Below are positions 28,243 through 40,300 of a DNA stretch of 64,000 nt, one piece after another. Every line of letters starts with the position of its first letter. Position 1 is the stretch's first letter. Under the pieces are notes generated by a model. The model was given only the letters and a program-made list of their open reading frames with translations, made no database searches and was not told where the DNA came from. Source of the stretch: Tubiluchus corallicola. Its lineage: Eukaryota; Priapulida; Priapulimorpha; Priapulimorphida; Tubiluchidae. The DNA is taken from NCBI GenBank assembly GCA_030141605.1, contig JAQGDQ010000879.1, positions 20,720 to 84,719 on the forward strand, read 5' to 3'. The translations under genes and the position numbers were made by a program.

Positions 28243-28650
28243 TATATTACTTAGCATTTCGCTTACCTGCTTGAAAGACTTATGTAGCTAGAAAAGAAAG
28301 TTATTAATTATTTAAAATGTTTTCACCAATTGGTATAATGTTGTTGACTTACCTCCAGGGTGCGCCACTCATTAACCAAAAACGTATTTTTAGTCTTGTT
28401 GACAAGTAGAGTAATTTAAAATTGTACTTAATTAGTGACGTGTGCTCTACGAATGTTCAGTGTTATCTAAACCTTACTCAGTGTTATCTAAACTTGTTTC
28501 AAATGATTTATCGTCAAAATGGCTACGTCTAGCGGTCATCACTGGAGTCTAAATTTACATGTCTTATACAGCATTACTGCCGATGCAAGCCCTGTATGCA
28601 AAAAGGCAGTATGTAAGAGATATAAAAATTTGAAGACGAATTTTTTTAAA
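28243..28650 (+). repeat. Diverged duplicated segment, copy 2 (MITE reduced to a trace)
   Basis: Matches copy 1 at TTACCTGCTTGAAAGACTTA, AAAATGGCTACGTCTAGCGG and GCAGTATGTAAGAGATATAA. Where copy 1 has the MITE, this copy has only a short remnant ending ACTGCCGATGCAAGCC. Confidence 0.6.
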
Positions 28651-29473
28651 GCTTTTTGTAAATGGAGGGTTTTCTTGCGCTCTAAACTCGGTTTTTTTAA
28701 TTTTCGGCCCATGTTTTCTCATTGACATTTTTCAGCAATTACTATTCCAGTTATCGCCGATGTGCCTTGAAAATGTTTATGCAAAAGACTTTGTTATAAA
28801 TCTGAAAATTGACACCCAACTTTGAATGGCTTCCTTGAACACAACGACAGAGAAAACCAATAAACAAAAGCTGAATGAACTTTTTTACCTGTGGCGGAAG
28901 CAAATTTTATGCACGGTCAAAGTTGTTTTTATTGTTTTTTTGCACATTTAGTTTCTGCCTAATTTGCCTAATTTGTCATGGTATCTTGCAATTCTTGACT
29001 ATCGTGATACAGGGATATGTACCATACAAAATTTTACTTTCGGTAAAGGCTGTATGTATGCATACTGTGGTATAAGTAAACTTAGGGGTTATGAATGGCA
29101 TGGACAGACTAGAAAAACTTATCTTCTGAAAAGTGTACAAAATTGTGAAGCTCATTTTGTCAACTATAGGAACCGGTTGTAGTTGTTAATCCTCGGAAGT
29201 TCTACAATCCTAACTGCATCTTCTTAATAAATGTACCTAATGTTGAGACACCAGTGACAAAAACACGGATATCATGTGGTTTGTGTTCGCGGTGCTAAAA
29301 AGTTGTATGAGTGCGCGCGTATGTGGCCCTTTACAACTAAATAAATAAGTAAATAAACTTCACTGTACTTGTAAAGCTTGCTTAACCTCCTTTGTGTACT
29401 ATGTTGAAGAAAGGAGGCGACGAAAAAAATTAAAGCAAAACAAAGTAAACTGTACCACTGAAAACTTGCCAAA

Positions 29474-29607
29474 ATGAGCACTAAATCGAGAAAATCACGA
29501 ACAACCAAGGAAGTGTTGCAGCAACCAAAAGCAATGTTGCATCAACGAATGAGATCAGAGTCAGAGTGTGAGGTGGCTTTCAATCCAAGCAGATATGACA
29601 GTGACAG
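29474..29607 (+). CDS. BAIAP3: Candidate alternative first coding exon (44 codons, phase 2)
   Basis: The ATG at 29474 sits in a good start context (gccaaaATG). It encodes a basic N-terminus beginning MSTKSRKSRTTKEVLQQ and ending FNPSRYDSD plus AG|, then a donor GTAAGG at 29608. Phase 2 again fits 51788, where the split codon would become AGA (Arg). The RMRSES segment in the middle resembles the Arg-Ser motifs of the 5-kb exon. No database family is recognised. The frame closes soon after the donor, as expected for an exon end. Confidence 0.5.
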
Positions 29608-29883
29608 GTAAGGACATTGGTTATTGTTTCATGCTACAATGATGTGGTGTCTTCGCTCAGAATTTTGAAGTAAACATTACAAATATAGCATAGAAATATT
29701 TTTGTTATGAATTCTAAAAAAATCTGCTGAAGTCGCTGCTGTAGATGAGCTCAAATTACGTAGCTATAGCTCTAAAAATGTGGTTATTGACATGCTTATA
29801 TTTATTTTACATGACAGTATTTTGAAGTTATTATCCCAGTATTGCGTCAAGACAATAACACCGACAAGACAATCATAGACTTA

Positions 29884-30066
29884 AGGCGTTTACCTGATAT
29901 CTGGAATGCGCATGCGTTATGTGGATGCCGAATAGATAAATCAGTTTCTATTGTTTTCAATGCACCAGTACATCAGCCTGCGTTGTATGCGTTCTTTCTC
30001 CAGCTATTTCCTATTTTCTTTTTTATACTCAGCTATTCCGCAGGTAGATTGCCACTTAATGCACAG
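29884..30066. mobile_element. AGTGGCG-type MITE, diverged copy with damaged right end
   Basis: The left end (AAGGCGTTTACCTG...GGAATGCGCATGCG), the middle blocks GAATAGATAAA and TTGTTTTCAATGCACCAG, and CAGCTATTCCGCAG near the right end follow the order in the 31912 copy. The right terminal repeat is reduced to TTGCCACTT. Confidence 0.55.
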
Positions 30067-31911
30067 AATCTTAACTGAATGTAACTGACTGGCGAAAAAC
30101 CTAGGATAGATTAAAGATATGATTGTGGCATGACTCTTTATGTAAACCAGAATTCCGTGACAGATAGTGTTTCATTAGAAAAATGCTGTAGCAAGGATTT
30201 CGCTTAGCTTCGTAGCAAGTTTTAGGTAAGAAACTATGACAGAAGAAAGTGCAAATTGACACCCATTTTGCCAGACTGTCAGTGTCTAAGCCAAAATTTG
30301 GTTAACTTTCTAATATTGGTCATTAACATTTATTTCCACCTAATGACTACAAAGCTAATACCAAACAAAGAATAAATTTGGAGGATATAAAGTTGCATTT
30401 CTCATAATCTTGTGTTAAACGTTAATCGTTGACAGGTTTGAAATTTAACAACGTTCTGTAAAATACAATTAGTTTATTGAAAAACTAATAAGTTGTTTGA
30501 CGTACTTGTATTGAACAAGATGAATAGAGTCACTATAGGTATCTAAGCATGTGATGAACATCTTCACAACATACATGGCAACCATATTATCCATTCACAT
30601 TTTCATCGATCATCAGCGAATAAATCTTTAATAGAACGTATTGTGACTGTCAGAAGCGTTATGCTTGATGCCTATACAAATACCGTAAAGCTACTTGCGT
30701 TTAGTAAGCTACTTGACTGCGTAAACTCGAGACAGGTAAATTTGATTGTGTTAATGAGTGAGTATTTCAATCGTAATGTTGTCGAAACTACTGCGTCAGA
30801 AGTAACTTCAACTTCGTGAAACGATTGTGTTAATTTAAGACGTTCAGGAAATGAGTTTTTAAGCCACTTGAACCTTGGAACGTCGATAAACCGCGGATTT
30901 CATTGCTTAGTTACTGTAGATGGTGACCTGCGGATGGAGTTTACTATACAAAGTGTTTCAAGAATAATATTTTTTTAAAAAGTAATATTTTTTATTTTTG
31001 TTGCGCTGAAATAAAATTTGTTTAACCGCGTCTCTCTATCTACCTAACCGTACGAAGTATGGTTTATTCAGCCTGTACTGTTCAGTGCCGGGTATTGTAA
31101 AAACTCACTTTTGTAACTATTACAGCAGTTCTTGGCTTCCGCTACATGCAAAAGCATTTTAAGTTTATTTCTTTTTACAAAATAGAAAGCTGAAGCGTGT
31201 TAAAAATGTTGGACGCGAATTCGGGGCGTGCTGTAAAATATATTTTTAAACGTAAAGTTGAATGTTGCGGTGAAATTGCGGTGTCGTATTTTCAGTAGAT
31301 TCTTGAAAAACTTTGTCAACTCTTTTTGCTATGACAACAATAATAGATGTTTGCTTACACACATCGTTCGTGTTCAATAAAATCCCGCGCTAAGTTGTAC
31401 GTCGGTGTAGTGCGTGCGAACAGTCAAATGAAATGTGCCATCAATGATTAGTGTATCAGTGAAACTTGATTAAGCTGGTGGCTTGTGGATTAATGCATAA
31501 TCTCTTCTGCCTGCACGTGATCTTTATCAGAACATATAAAGCTTTCTGCTGAACAACCTAGACTGTCATATTACGTATAAAACGTCTGATATAATTGCTT
31601 ACACGTTAGTGACACGCTGCTGCAAGTTAATGGAATGAAGATGCAAGTTGATCAAACTTGACAGTGCATTTATCAGGTGACAGCACTAATCAAGAAAGCA
31701 GCAGTCAGCTGTCAACTCATTAACGTTCCTGCTTCAATCCCCGTTACAGTAGTTATTATAACTGAGCGTATTATATCTTCACAATCAAACTACTTCATGA
31801 CAAAATGCTTTACTGCTTGATGAATTAAGGAAAAATCTCAACCTTTTAGTTCAATTTAGTAATGGATTTATTACGTGCAATACCCATATAAGCACGGATG
31901 TGCGAAAATAA

Positions 31912-32112
31912 AGTGGCGTTCACGTAGCATCCGGATGCGGATGCGTTTTGGGTGTGCGGAATAGATAAAACCAGCTTATGTTGTTTTCAATGCACCCGCT
32001 TACGCAGCTTGGGTATGCGTTATTCTTTTACAACAGCTATTCCTATTGATTTTTTCCGCAGCTATTCCGCAGATGGAACGCGTACGCATCCGGATGTTAC
32101 GCAAGCGCCACT
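31912..32112. mobile_element. AGTGGCG-type MITE, best copy (201 bp)
   Basis: The ends are AGTGGCGTTCACGTAGCATC and, as reverse complement of the right end, AGTGGCGCTTGCGTAACATC. These are about 33-bp terminal inverted repeats with 27 matches, sharing CATCCGGATGCG. There is no coding capacity and no clear target site duplication. Related copies lie at 26299-26533, 29884-30066 and 55072-55163, with a trace near 28540-28600. Confidence 0.7.
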
Positions 32113-32228
32113 CAATGATATTAGAGGGTCTTAATTTACAATTTTTATTTAGTTTCCAGAAGATTCAATATAATTTTGTTTTTTATTGAGAGATGGAACT
32201 TTTTCCACATCAGAAATTGCTGCACATC

Positions 32229-32466
32229 CTGCAGCTGCTGCTACTACTGTTGTTACTACTGCCACAGTAGTTGCTGCTCTTAATACTGCTACTATTGCAA
32301 CTACTAATACTGCTATTGCTACCACTACCACAATTCTACTGACTGCTACTGTTGCTGCTGCTGTTGCTACTACTACTACTATTACTACTGCTACAACCAC
32401 TATCACCACCACTACCACTATACCACTCCTATTACTACTACCACTACCACAACTACTACCACACTA
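32229..32466 (+). repeat. Imperfect (ACT/GCT)n trinucleotide repeat
   Basis: A mixed trinucleotide repeat giving Thr/Ala-rich and Val/Ala-rich ORFs on the two strands; these look like repeat artefacts. Confidence 0.9.
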
Positions 32467-33570
32467 CTATTTTTTCCTCTATTCATTGCCACCTTAAGCA
32501 CAAGAAAATATTTAGTTGTAAGTTTTGTCTTGTTTTTGCTATATTTTTTTAAAAATGACATTTAAAATTACGTTTCCATAACAAAAAGGGATTTATTCCA
32601 ATCTTTACTGTTTTGAATGAAAAAGACACTCAGCTTTCGATGTTTATTTATCTACTTAAACTTAGAAAACAACTCTGACTTAAACACTTTTAGATTTTAG
32701 ATCTTGTGACAACTTATCTCAGTGAGTGTATAGCGCGTTTTCGACCTAAGCTTTGCAGCAGCATCGTAATAGAAGGAAAGCACGTTGAACTATTTTCCCA
32801 AGTTATGTAGATAAAGAAATAACAAAAGCTGAATTCCTTCTTCGTTTTAAGAAGTAAATTTGGAGCAATTTTCTTTTCATTGTTACTGAAATACAATTTT
32901 AATATCACATTTTTAAAAAGTTCATCATATATAAAGCATAAACCTTACAACTAATTCCTTTCTTGTTTATAAGCTACATATATTCATTGGTAAAGTGTTA
33001 AATTTTTTATGCCTTTTTCAAATTTTTGTTTTATTAAAGAATTCGCAAGTAACTTTTTCCATGGACGATACTGCTCTTTTTGTACTTTTACTTTGATTAA
33101 ACTTTTACATGTGTGTTTTACCCATTTTGTCGAAAGTCGAAAAGACCGTTTTCTTGTGCGCACGGCTCAGCTGCCTTTTTATTTTAGACATTTTGAAAGT
33201 GTTGCTATTACAGCTGAAATTAATAGGCTTTCATAGATCTTGCAGAGCAGGGGGCGCATGCCGATAAAATATTATTTTATGCATTAGTCAATGATTTTGA
33301 TCAGGTCCACCATACATTAATAAACTGACGTTTTACAAGGGAAGTAACTTGCGCTACAGTTCTCAGTCTTAACGTGTAAGTTTCGCGTCTGTATATTTAC
33401 GATTTTGCTACAACTTTTCTAAGGCGTTTGGGAATTTCGGGACTCGGCGAAACATCAAACTTGCTAAAGTCGTAATAAGTGAAGATAGTGCTCTTTGGGA
33501 ATTAACACAATTCATAATAATTGAAAGCAGAGGAAATATAAAGCCTTGAGACAAGACCGTACAGAAAAAG

Positions 33571-33629
33571 ATGGCAAACGTGGCTACGCTTTTGGTTAAA
33601 AGAGGTTCTAAGCTGACCTTTACTCCAGG
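33571..33629 (+). CDS. BAIAP3: Candidate short alternative first coding exon (19 codons, phase 2)
   Basis: The ATG at 33571 (A at -3) starts MANVATLLVKRGSKLTFTP followed by GG| and a donor GTAAGA at 33630. The donor phase is 2, the same as the three other candidate first exons. Joined to 51788 the split codon becomes Gly and the frame continues into VQEADG. At 59 nt the exon could arise by chance, so it depends on the recurrence of phase and on the strong donor. Confidence 0.42.
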
Positions 33630-35444
33630 GTAAGAATTTACAAAATTATCACATGTAATAATTTATTTTTATCGTTTTACTTAAGCTGTAATACTACATT
33701 TTCTGCTGTCTTACTATAGCGTAAGCTTGACGAACGTTCTTATGGCTATTTTCTACAACATTACCGTTATTACCACTTAAGTCATTGTCGTTACTGAGAC
33801 TGTCGTCATTATTGCAAAATCGCGACAATGCCTAATGCAGCGAATATGGCTTCTGAAAAGGTCTAATGAAAACAAAAGCAAGACTTTCGAGTTTTTTTAT
33901 TTCAGATATATATTACACTTAATGAATTAAGGTATACTAGATAGTAAACTAGAATTAACTTTCTTTATAATGACGTTTTGCTAAAATAACTAGGATATAA
34001 GATAATTATGCAAGCCCGAGTTATAACTAACTTTTTTAATTAACTGTTACAGTAACCTAATACAAAGAATATAAACCTCATTAGAGCGTTGAGCCATCAG
34101 AACTGCAATTGCATCTAATATGTATATATTAATCTTGTGCTCTTCCTGTGATCTGTTGAATCATAATCATACACAACCTGGAAATAACGATAACACGTCT
34201 CATGCCTTACTTGTGTCTTCCGTCTAGCATACTTTTGTAGAAAAATAGTATACTTTTGTAGAAAAATGTCACGAAAGGTGGCAGCACCAATTAGAGAAGC
34301 CATAGTGAGAGATGCTTACACAGCTTGAGTTTGTCAACAAATTTACCATGCTGTTTTAGGATTTTGTTTCGTTTTTGCCTCGGCTATAGATAATTTCATT
34401 ACCAGCATTCTTTAATAAATTTCATAACGATGTCAGTTAAATAGACTATTATGATTAGTATTATTTAGTATTGTTATATTAAACGCTGGCTTTAAACGTA
34501 GCATTGTCCGCTTCACCGGCGTTGGTATGTCGTGATTGTGAAAACGATGTCATAGATCGAATTATATCGAAGCTTTGTAGACTGATTACCAATCAATAAT
34601 TTATGATTGTGATAATACTGTACCTTTGCTCGTTCTACCTGAATTTATAATGACTAAGCTTTTGCGATGTTTTTCATGATGTGACAGGCTGATGGCTGTT
34701 ACCGGCTTTCCTAGAATTCTAATGCCTCAAAGATTCTTGCACTTTGTTGAATATAAAGCAAATAAATTTACTTCCAATTTTATGTGGTAAATGACTAACT
34801 AAATACATGTCATACATTATGGATTTTTCTAACTGGCTTCTGTGTGTTTAGCTTCTAGTCACACAAATGCACGGGGACGGTGGTGAATGTTTAGCTGTAT
34901 AAATTTTCGGCTATAAATTTGCACAGTCTCCACACAAAGCAATTCATAAATCATAATGCTTCCCGCGCAGGCTTCATTTCTAACAGATTAGGTTCGCCAT
35001 ACAGGTATTACGCTCGAGCATGCACGAGGTTTATACCGAGCAGAGCTTTTATGAAAATCGATAATCTGTTGAAAATTTATAGCGATAATTAAAAAGTAAT
35101 CACTTTTATCCGTACGATGGCATTAATGTCAAATTCGTGCTGATAAATTTGCATGTAAAGAAACCTAGAGGTTACATTGTTTTGCAATTTTAAAAACATT
35201 CTTTACAATCGATTCTTTGTCAAAGGTACAATGCCAAATCCAAGTTACTTTTTAACGACGCAACAGAAGTATTATATAATTCTTATAATAATAAGTTCAT
35301 TTATAGTCATTACAGTCAAAAGGCTTGAATTACAGTACAGTACAGCATAAAATTACAACATTTTTAAAAAGAATAAGCCAGTTAGAACATACAGCGTTAA
35401 CGAAATAAATTAAAATTAAATGAACCAAAACTAGAGTTTGAAAA

Positions 35445-35960
35445 TTAAATAAGCCATATAAGGTAAAACAAACTGTTCTTGAATCTCTCTGTTCTGATTC
35501 TAGGTAAGGGGTATTTCAGATGGTGACGAGTACTATACATATGAGTATGGGCATCTGGCAATAGAGTGTGGATTTTATTATTAGGATTTTGAATTGATGA
35601 GGACAACTTTTTGCAAGAACTTCGGCGACGGTTAAATAAAGGTTTAAGATTACCCAAAATTAGAGCATTTGCATTAGAGCATTAGTTTTCATTTGGAAAA
35701 TTTATTTTCAATGAGCGCTTTTGAACTGTTTCTAACAAATCAGAGAGATTTTGTGAAAGAGATGAGTGCCATACCTGACAAGCGTATTCAACACCTGGCC
35801 CAATCACGGTGCAGTACATTTTTATCATATCATTAGGAGATGTCTCAGCTCTTTTCATTAGTCGCAAAGGGTGAATTCTTTTACTCGCTTTAGCATAAAT
35901 TGAATGGACATTGATGATTCATTTTTTATTCATTCCGATGGGATGGATAAATTCTAGAGA
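35445..35960 (-). pseudogene. Non-LTR retrotransposon reverse transcriptase C-terminal fragment (decayed)
   Basis: Read on the minus strand, the stretch 35930-35682 gives SIYAKASKRIHPLRLMKRAE, then YCTVIGPGVEYACQVWHSSL and LLETVQKRSLKI. This is the typical C-terminal region of LINE (Jockey/CR1-like) ORF2. After a frameshift near 35660-35682 the same protein end continues at 35657-35445 with FNRRRSSCKK, NNKIHTLLP and RTERFKNSLF. A stop codon interrupts the frame near 35920. The 5' end is missing, as usual for truncated LINE insertions. It is not functional and lies antisense inside the gene's intron. Confidence 0.85.
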
Positions 35961-37295
35961 ATTTGCTAAACTAACAGTCTCTCTGACGAGACGACGCATT
36001 TGTGCACTCATAGAAACACCAGTCGTGCGCATTTGTCTAAGTAGTATCTGAATATTTATTTATTTTTGTTACGAATTTCGTAATCGTTTTCGTGTTGATA
36101 AAGCATAGAAAGTGCCCTATTCAACTTCACTAACTACTGCAAATTTGCATAACAGTCGACTCCTGAGCTCAATCTGCAGCCATGTGCAAAAGTAAGATTG
36201 AAATTGGATTTGATAGTGTTAATGTGGCTGTTTTGTGTTCTGTCAACCGATCGACACTTGTAGCATTCCGGGCGAGAACGCACCTCGATAACGCTAATGC
36301 CGACACGAAAATCTAGTTCGCGTGAAGTCACAGAAAAATGTCACAATTAATTTTGGTTAGGGGCTAAAGTTAGGGTTAAGGTTGGGAATATTTCTTTTTT
36401 CCCCTGAACTTTTTACCTACTGGATCTGTAGTGTATTGCATTGTATTGTATTGAATGGGTGTTTTATTTTCAGAACTTTTATACTGTTTTGGTATATGGC
36501 TGTATCATACTGTGTTACCATTGAGCCAAACGTCAAAACCTCTTACTTCAGTGCAAATTGATGAGGCGCTATTTGTTATTGTCTACCAGAGTTTATGAGA
36601 AGAAATTCTTACCATTGATCTCTTGTTACTACCTGAAAAAAATATCACTTCTCCATGTATGGTTCTGATGCTCAGCACACTTCTGCTACTTCTTTCATTC
36701 AAAACCAAAACAAAAGCATTAATGATGTCAAGATCTAAATAAGCAACTTACCAATATGACAACTTGCGCACTAATGCAGAATTCATTTACCCAGGCCATA
36801 CTAAACGACTTAATTTTATTGATAGTCAGTTTATAAATACATAATATATTTAAAGTTCAAGTTTAAAGTTATATTTTAGTATTTTTTTGCATCTGTAGTT
36901 TAGTTTTTGTACTGACGCATTTGCCTCCAACTACATATATTTTTTAACTATCACTGATTGAGCATCTTAATATTTTGTTATGACTCTCAATATATTATGG
37001 TAAATAAAGGTGTTACTTACTTTTTTACTATCTCATTTACAAAATCCAAGAGGTCATGTGTCCTCCCTTCCCTTCAAACAAAAACTAGCAACAGAAAGTG
37101 TTTCTAATCAAATTCCAAATTTCTCAATCAACCCACGTCACTCCGAATAAGGATTATAAACTTACAGTTAATTACATACTAAGAAATTGATATAACCATT
37201 TTTTCTGAACCAACTTAAATCAGTTGGTAATCTAACTGATTATCTCAGGAGATTTTCGTTTCGCGCTATGTCTGACTCTGTTATCCTCAAGTAAA

Positions 37296-37392
37296 CTATG
37301 CCGAATCTAATTTTCTGAACCTATGCGGAATCTAATTTTCTGAACCTATGCGGAATCTAATTTTCTGAACCTATGCGGATTCTAATTTTCTT
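37296..37392 (+). repeat. Minisatellite, 25-bp unit, about 4 copies
   Basis: The unit CTATGCGGAATCTAATTTTC plus TGAAC is repeated from 37296, with the first and last copies slightly diverged. Confidence 0.9.
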
Positions 37393-40300
37393 ACCTTAGG
37401 CTTGCGTAATCGCCATGCCCTCTTAAGCAGGCTTCATACTCTTAAATTATAATTGATTAGGCAATTGACACCTGCTGACCGCGCACGTGGATTGTATATA
37501 ATACTTATACGACAGCAGCGGTAATTAATACACCCGAGAATTAAAGGACAAAGATGACACAACGTAACTACTATCTAAAAAGCTGTTCAAGTGTTAACTG
37601 CGTTGGCAAACCAGTGGTCAAACGACAACAAATTTGCACATCAATGAAATCAGTTATTATACTACGTGAAAAATGCGCGTGTTACTGATTATTAGTGGTG
37701 GATAGGATTTTGCATCAGTAAAGTAGAATAATGAAGTGACATGAGAAATGGTATACGAGATAATGACTTTTCATGTTTTCCTAGAGAAGCGTCATGTTGG
37801 AATGTTCTGCAAATTTCCTTTTATCCCTTTAACCTGAACTGGAGCCGTCTGGTGCGCCAAGCACTGAGATATCTTAGAAACTATTAACTTTTTAAGGATT
37901 ATTGATGATGACGATGATTAATCTTTTATTTTAAAATAGCTCTTAGGCACTCATTCTGTGCGTGGCTTTAATACGCCTTAGTTTTTAAAATAGGCAAATA
38001 TAACATATTTTGAAATGATAGCATTTAGACATGTTGGTTTTCTCCTCTTGAAAGATTGTTCTGGTGGGTAAACTCCTGTTTTCACAATGTCTGAATTGGC
38101 TACATTTAGTGTCAACTTCATGGATATATTCTCTGCTAAAATGTTCAATAGTGGAAAACCGCACGATGAAAGCTTAATCCAGTGGGTGTTTTTAACACAG
38201 CATATATAAAATCATCAAACTTGTTGGTATTATTAACAGCCTATCAACCAGTGCTGCGGTGCAATATTATTGGTAATACAGTAATTTCAAATAAGTTGTT
38301 ATAGTGGGAGTGTTAATGGATGGTATTTACGGCAATACTGTTTAATAGCCGATGCCATACATTTCCTTTTAATACAATAAATATTGGCACATACTTTACA
38401 TTACAATGACATACATGCAGCAAAACAACAAAATACAAAAGTTCAAAACCGAGCTATTAAATTATAACTGTAATATAATGATGTAAATATGCCCATGAAA
38501 GTTTAGATCTTTGTCAATAAAAACACTAAGAATGAGTCAGTATAAACAAGAATTCTTCGGCAGTTAAATTGAAAGTTATCAGATCTTCTCCTTTTGATGA
38601 AGTTATGATGGCATGTTAGTAAGCAAACTGTTGATTTGGTGAGGACAGAAAGAAAGACCTTGGACTTGAGGAACAGGAAGAGTTGACAAACCCTGTGCAA
38701 AGAGGAGCTTTATTGCTCACTGCCGAGCAGGCAAACCAATCTGTGAATTCCTGCATTGTTTATCCATGTATTCTGAAGTCATTTGTTTAATTACATAATT
38801 GGTTACATAATTGGTAATGTTGTTAATGTTGTTGACACCTTGTTTTTATTTGGCTTGTTCTAGTTTCGTTCATATGTATAGTGATTAAAAGTACAGGGAC
38901 CACACAATGTAGCAGTAATTGTTACAGAGTGTGTTCTTGTGTTAAATCTTAAAGGTGTGAAATTTCATCCCATTTCTCTTCAGTCTCTTAAAGCGAATTA
39001 ATTAAAATTAAATCTTCTCTACTCCATTCAACATGTGCATTATGAAGTGAAGTCATGGACACAGCTCTGAAGTTTTATAAAATACCGGCTGTTGCAATAA
39101 TTAAATATTAATGTGGTTGTTGTGTCGGGCAGGCTTCTGCTGCAATTTAATTTGTTTCATATTGCTTTACATTACCTTAAGCAATTATGTATGAAGGCGT
39201 TCGATAGAGTAAACATCTGAACGCGTGGATTTGTCAACTCAGATCTAATAAGGTTTGCGCTGAGTAATATTAGTATTTAGATTGAAGGTTTTGTATACAT
39301 TGAGAACCAGAGATGATCCTGGCAGACTATGCATATTAATGGCAAAGGCGGAAAGACTATACGCTGTAGCTCCTTAGGCTTCATTTGAGGATTTCTTAAT
39401 TAAGATAGAGCTCTATGAAACTAGATCGTTCGTCGAATAATTAAGCAACATTGTACACGCAACTGTCAAGTTTTAAAACTTGTCTAAATTTGTTTAAATT
39501 GAACTATTAAAAAGTATATAAAAATAATAACAAGAGAACTTTCTGGGTAAAAGCATAACAAATTCAGTAAAATATTTACATTACTACTGTAAAAATCATT
39601 ATTCGTCAACAGTCAACAAAAGTGAGTAAGTAATAGATTTTTGTAAAGACAATTACAACACCGCTCAACTGTAAAACGGATAATGCGTCTAATTGTAAGT
39701 AAAAACTTACGCCATACATACATAAACAAAATAATGTGCAAAAGAACCATTTTCGACAAAAAGATATTTGTTTGAGTAGACGAAATTACACTTTTATGCA
39801 AAAATTACAAAAGAATTTAAAAAAAACATGAAAGAGTATATAAGTGAGTTTTTCAGTATTGACAGGTCGTCTTTCTCCTGCGTGTGGTGAACGTTAGATG
39901 AATATTTTAGTTAGTGAACAAGTTAAAACTAATGATCACTGTATAGAATGTCAAGTTTTATATTTCTGTTACGCAAAAAACACGACTGTTACAAGCCATT
40001 GTGTTACAAATAGCTTGAAACAAGGAGATCGATGATGCATGCTTGTGGTAAAGACCCTAGCGACTGTAATTTGTGTGTCACGTAATGTTGCATGAATTAT
40101 TTTCTGTAAAAGCGACCGTATTTCAACCATAACCACTCTGTAAATAATCGCGCTTATGTCCATATAAATGGCTCTCCTACGCAAAGGATTAAAAATGATG
40201 AAAAGTTTTCATTAGCTCGCTGCTACAAGCTTCATCCACGTACAATGTGTCATAATTTTAACGTGCCATCGATCAAAGAATAACCGGTGCAACCCGTTAA

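Larger units (their letters stand above)
15059..29473. other. Intron sequence
   Basis: Starts with donor GTAAGT. Contains dispersed repeat copy 1, the 41-bp minisatellite and the tandem duplication, the 21-22 kb and 24-kb repeat pairs, and the 26/28-kb duplicated segment with MITEs. The rest is AT-rich and apparently non-coding. Confidence 0.6.
29608..33570. other. Intron sequence
   Basis: Two AGTGGCG-type MITEs and a trinucleotide repeat; otherwise nothing recognised. Confidence 0.6.

Noticed and set aside
28519-28725. 68-codon ORF starting MATSSGHHW
   Set aside because: It lies in a duplicated, MITE-bearing segment, and the copy at 26.3 kb does not keep the frame.
32149-32497. Val/Ala- and Thr/Ala-rich ORFs on both strands
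   Set aside because: Imperfect trinucleotide repeat; symmetrical open frames on both strands are typical of repeats.
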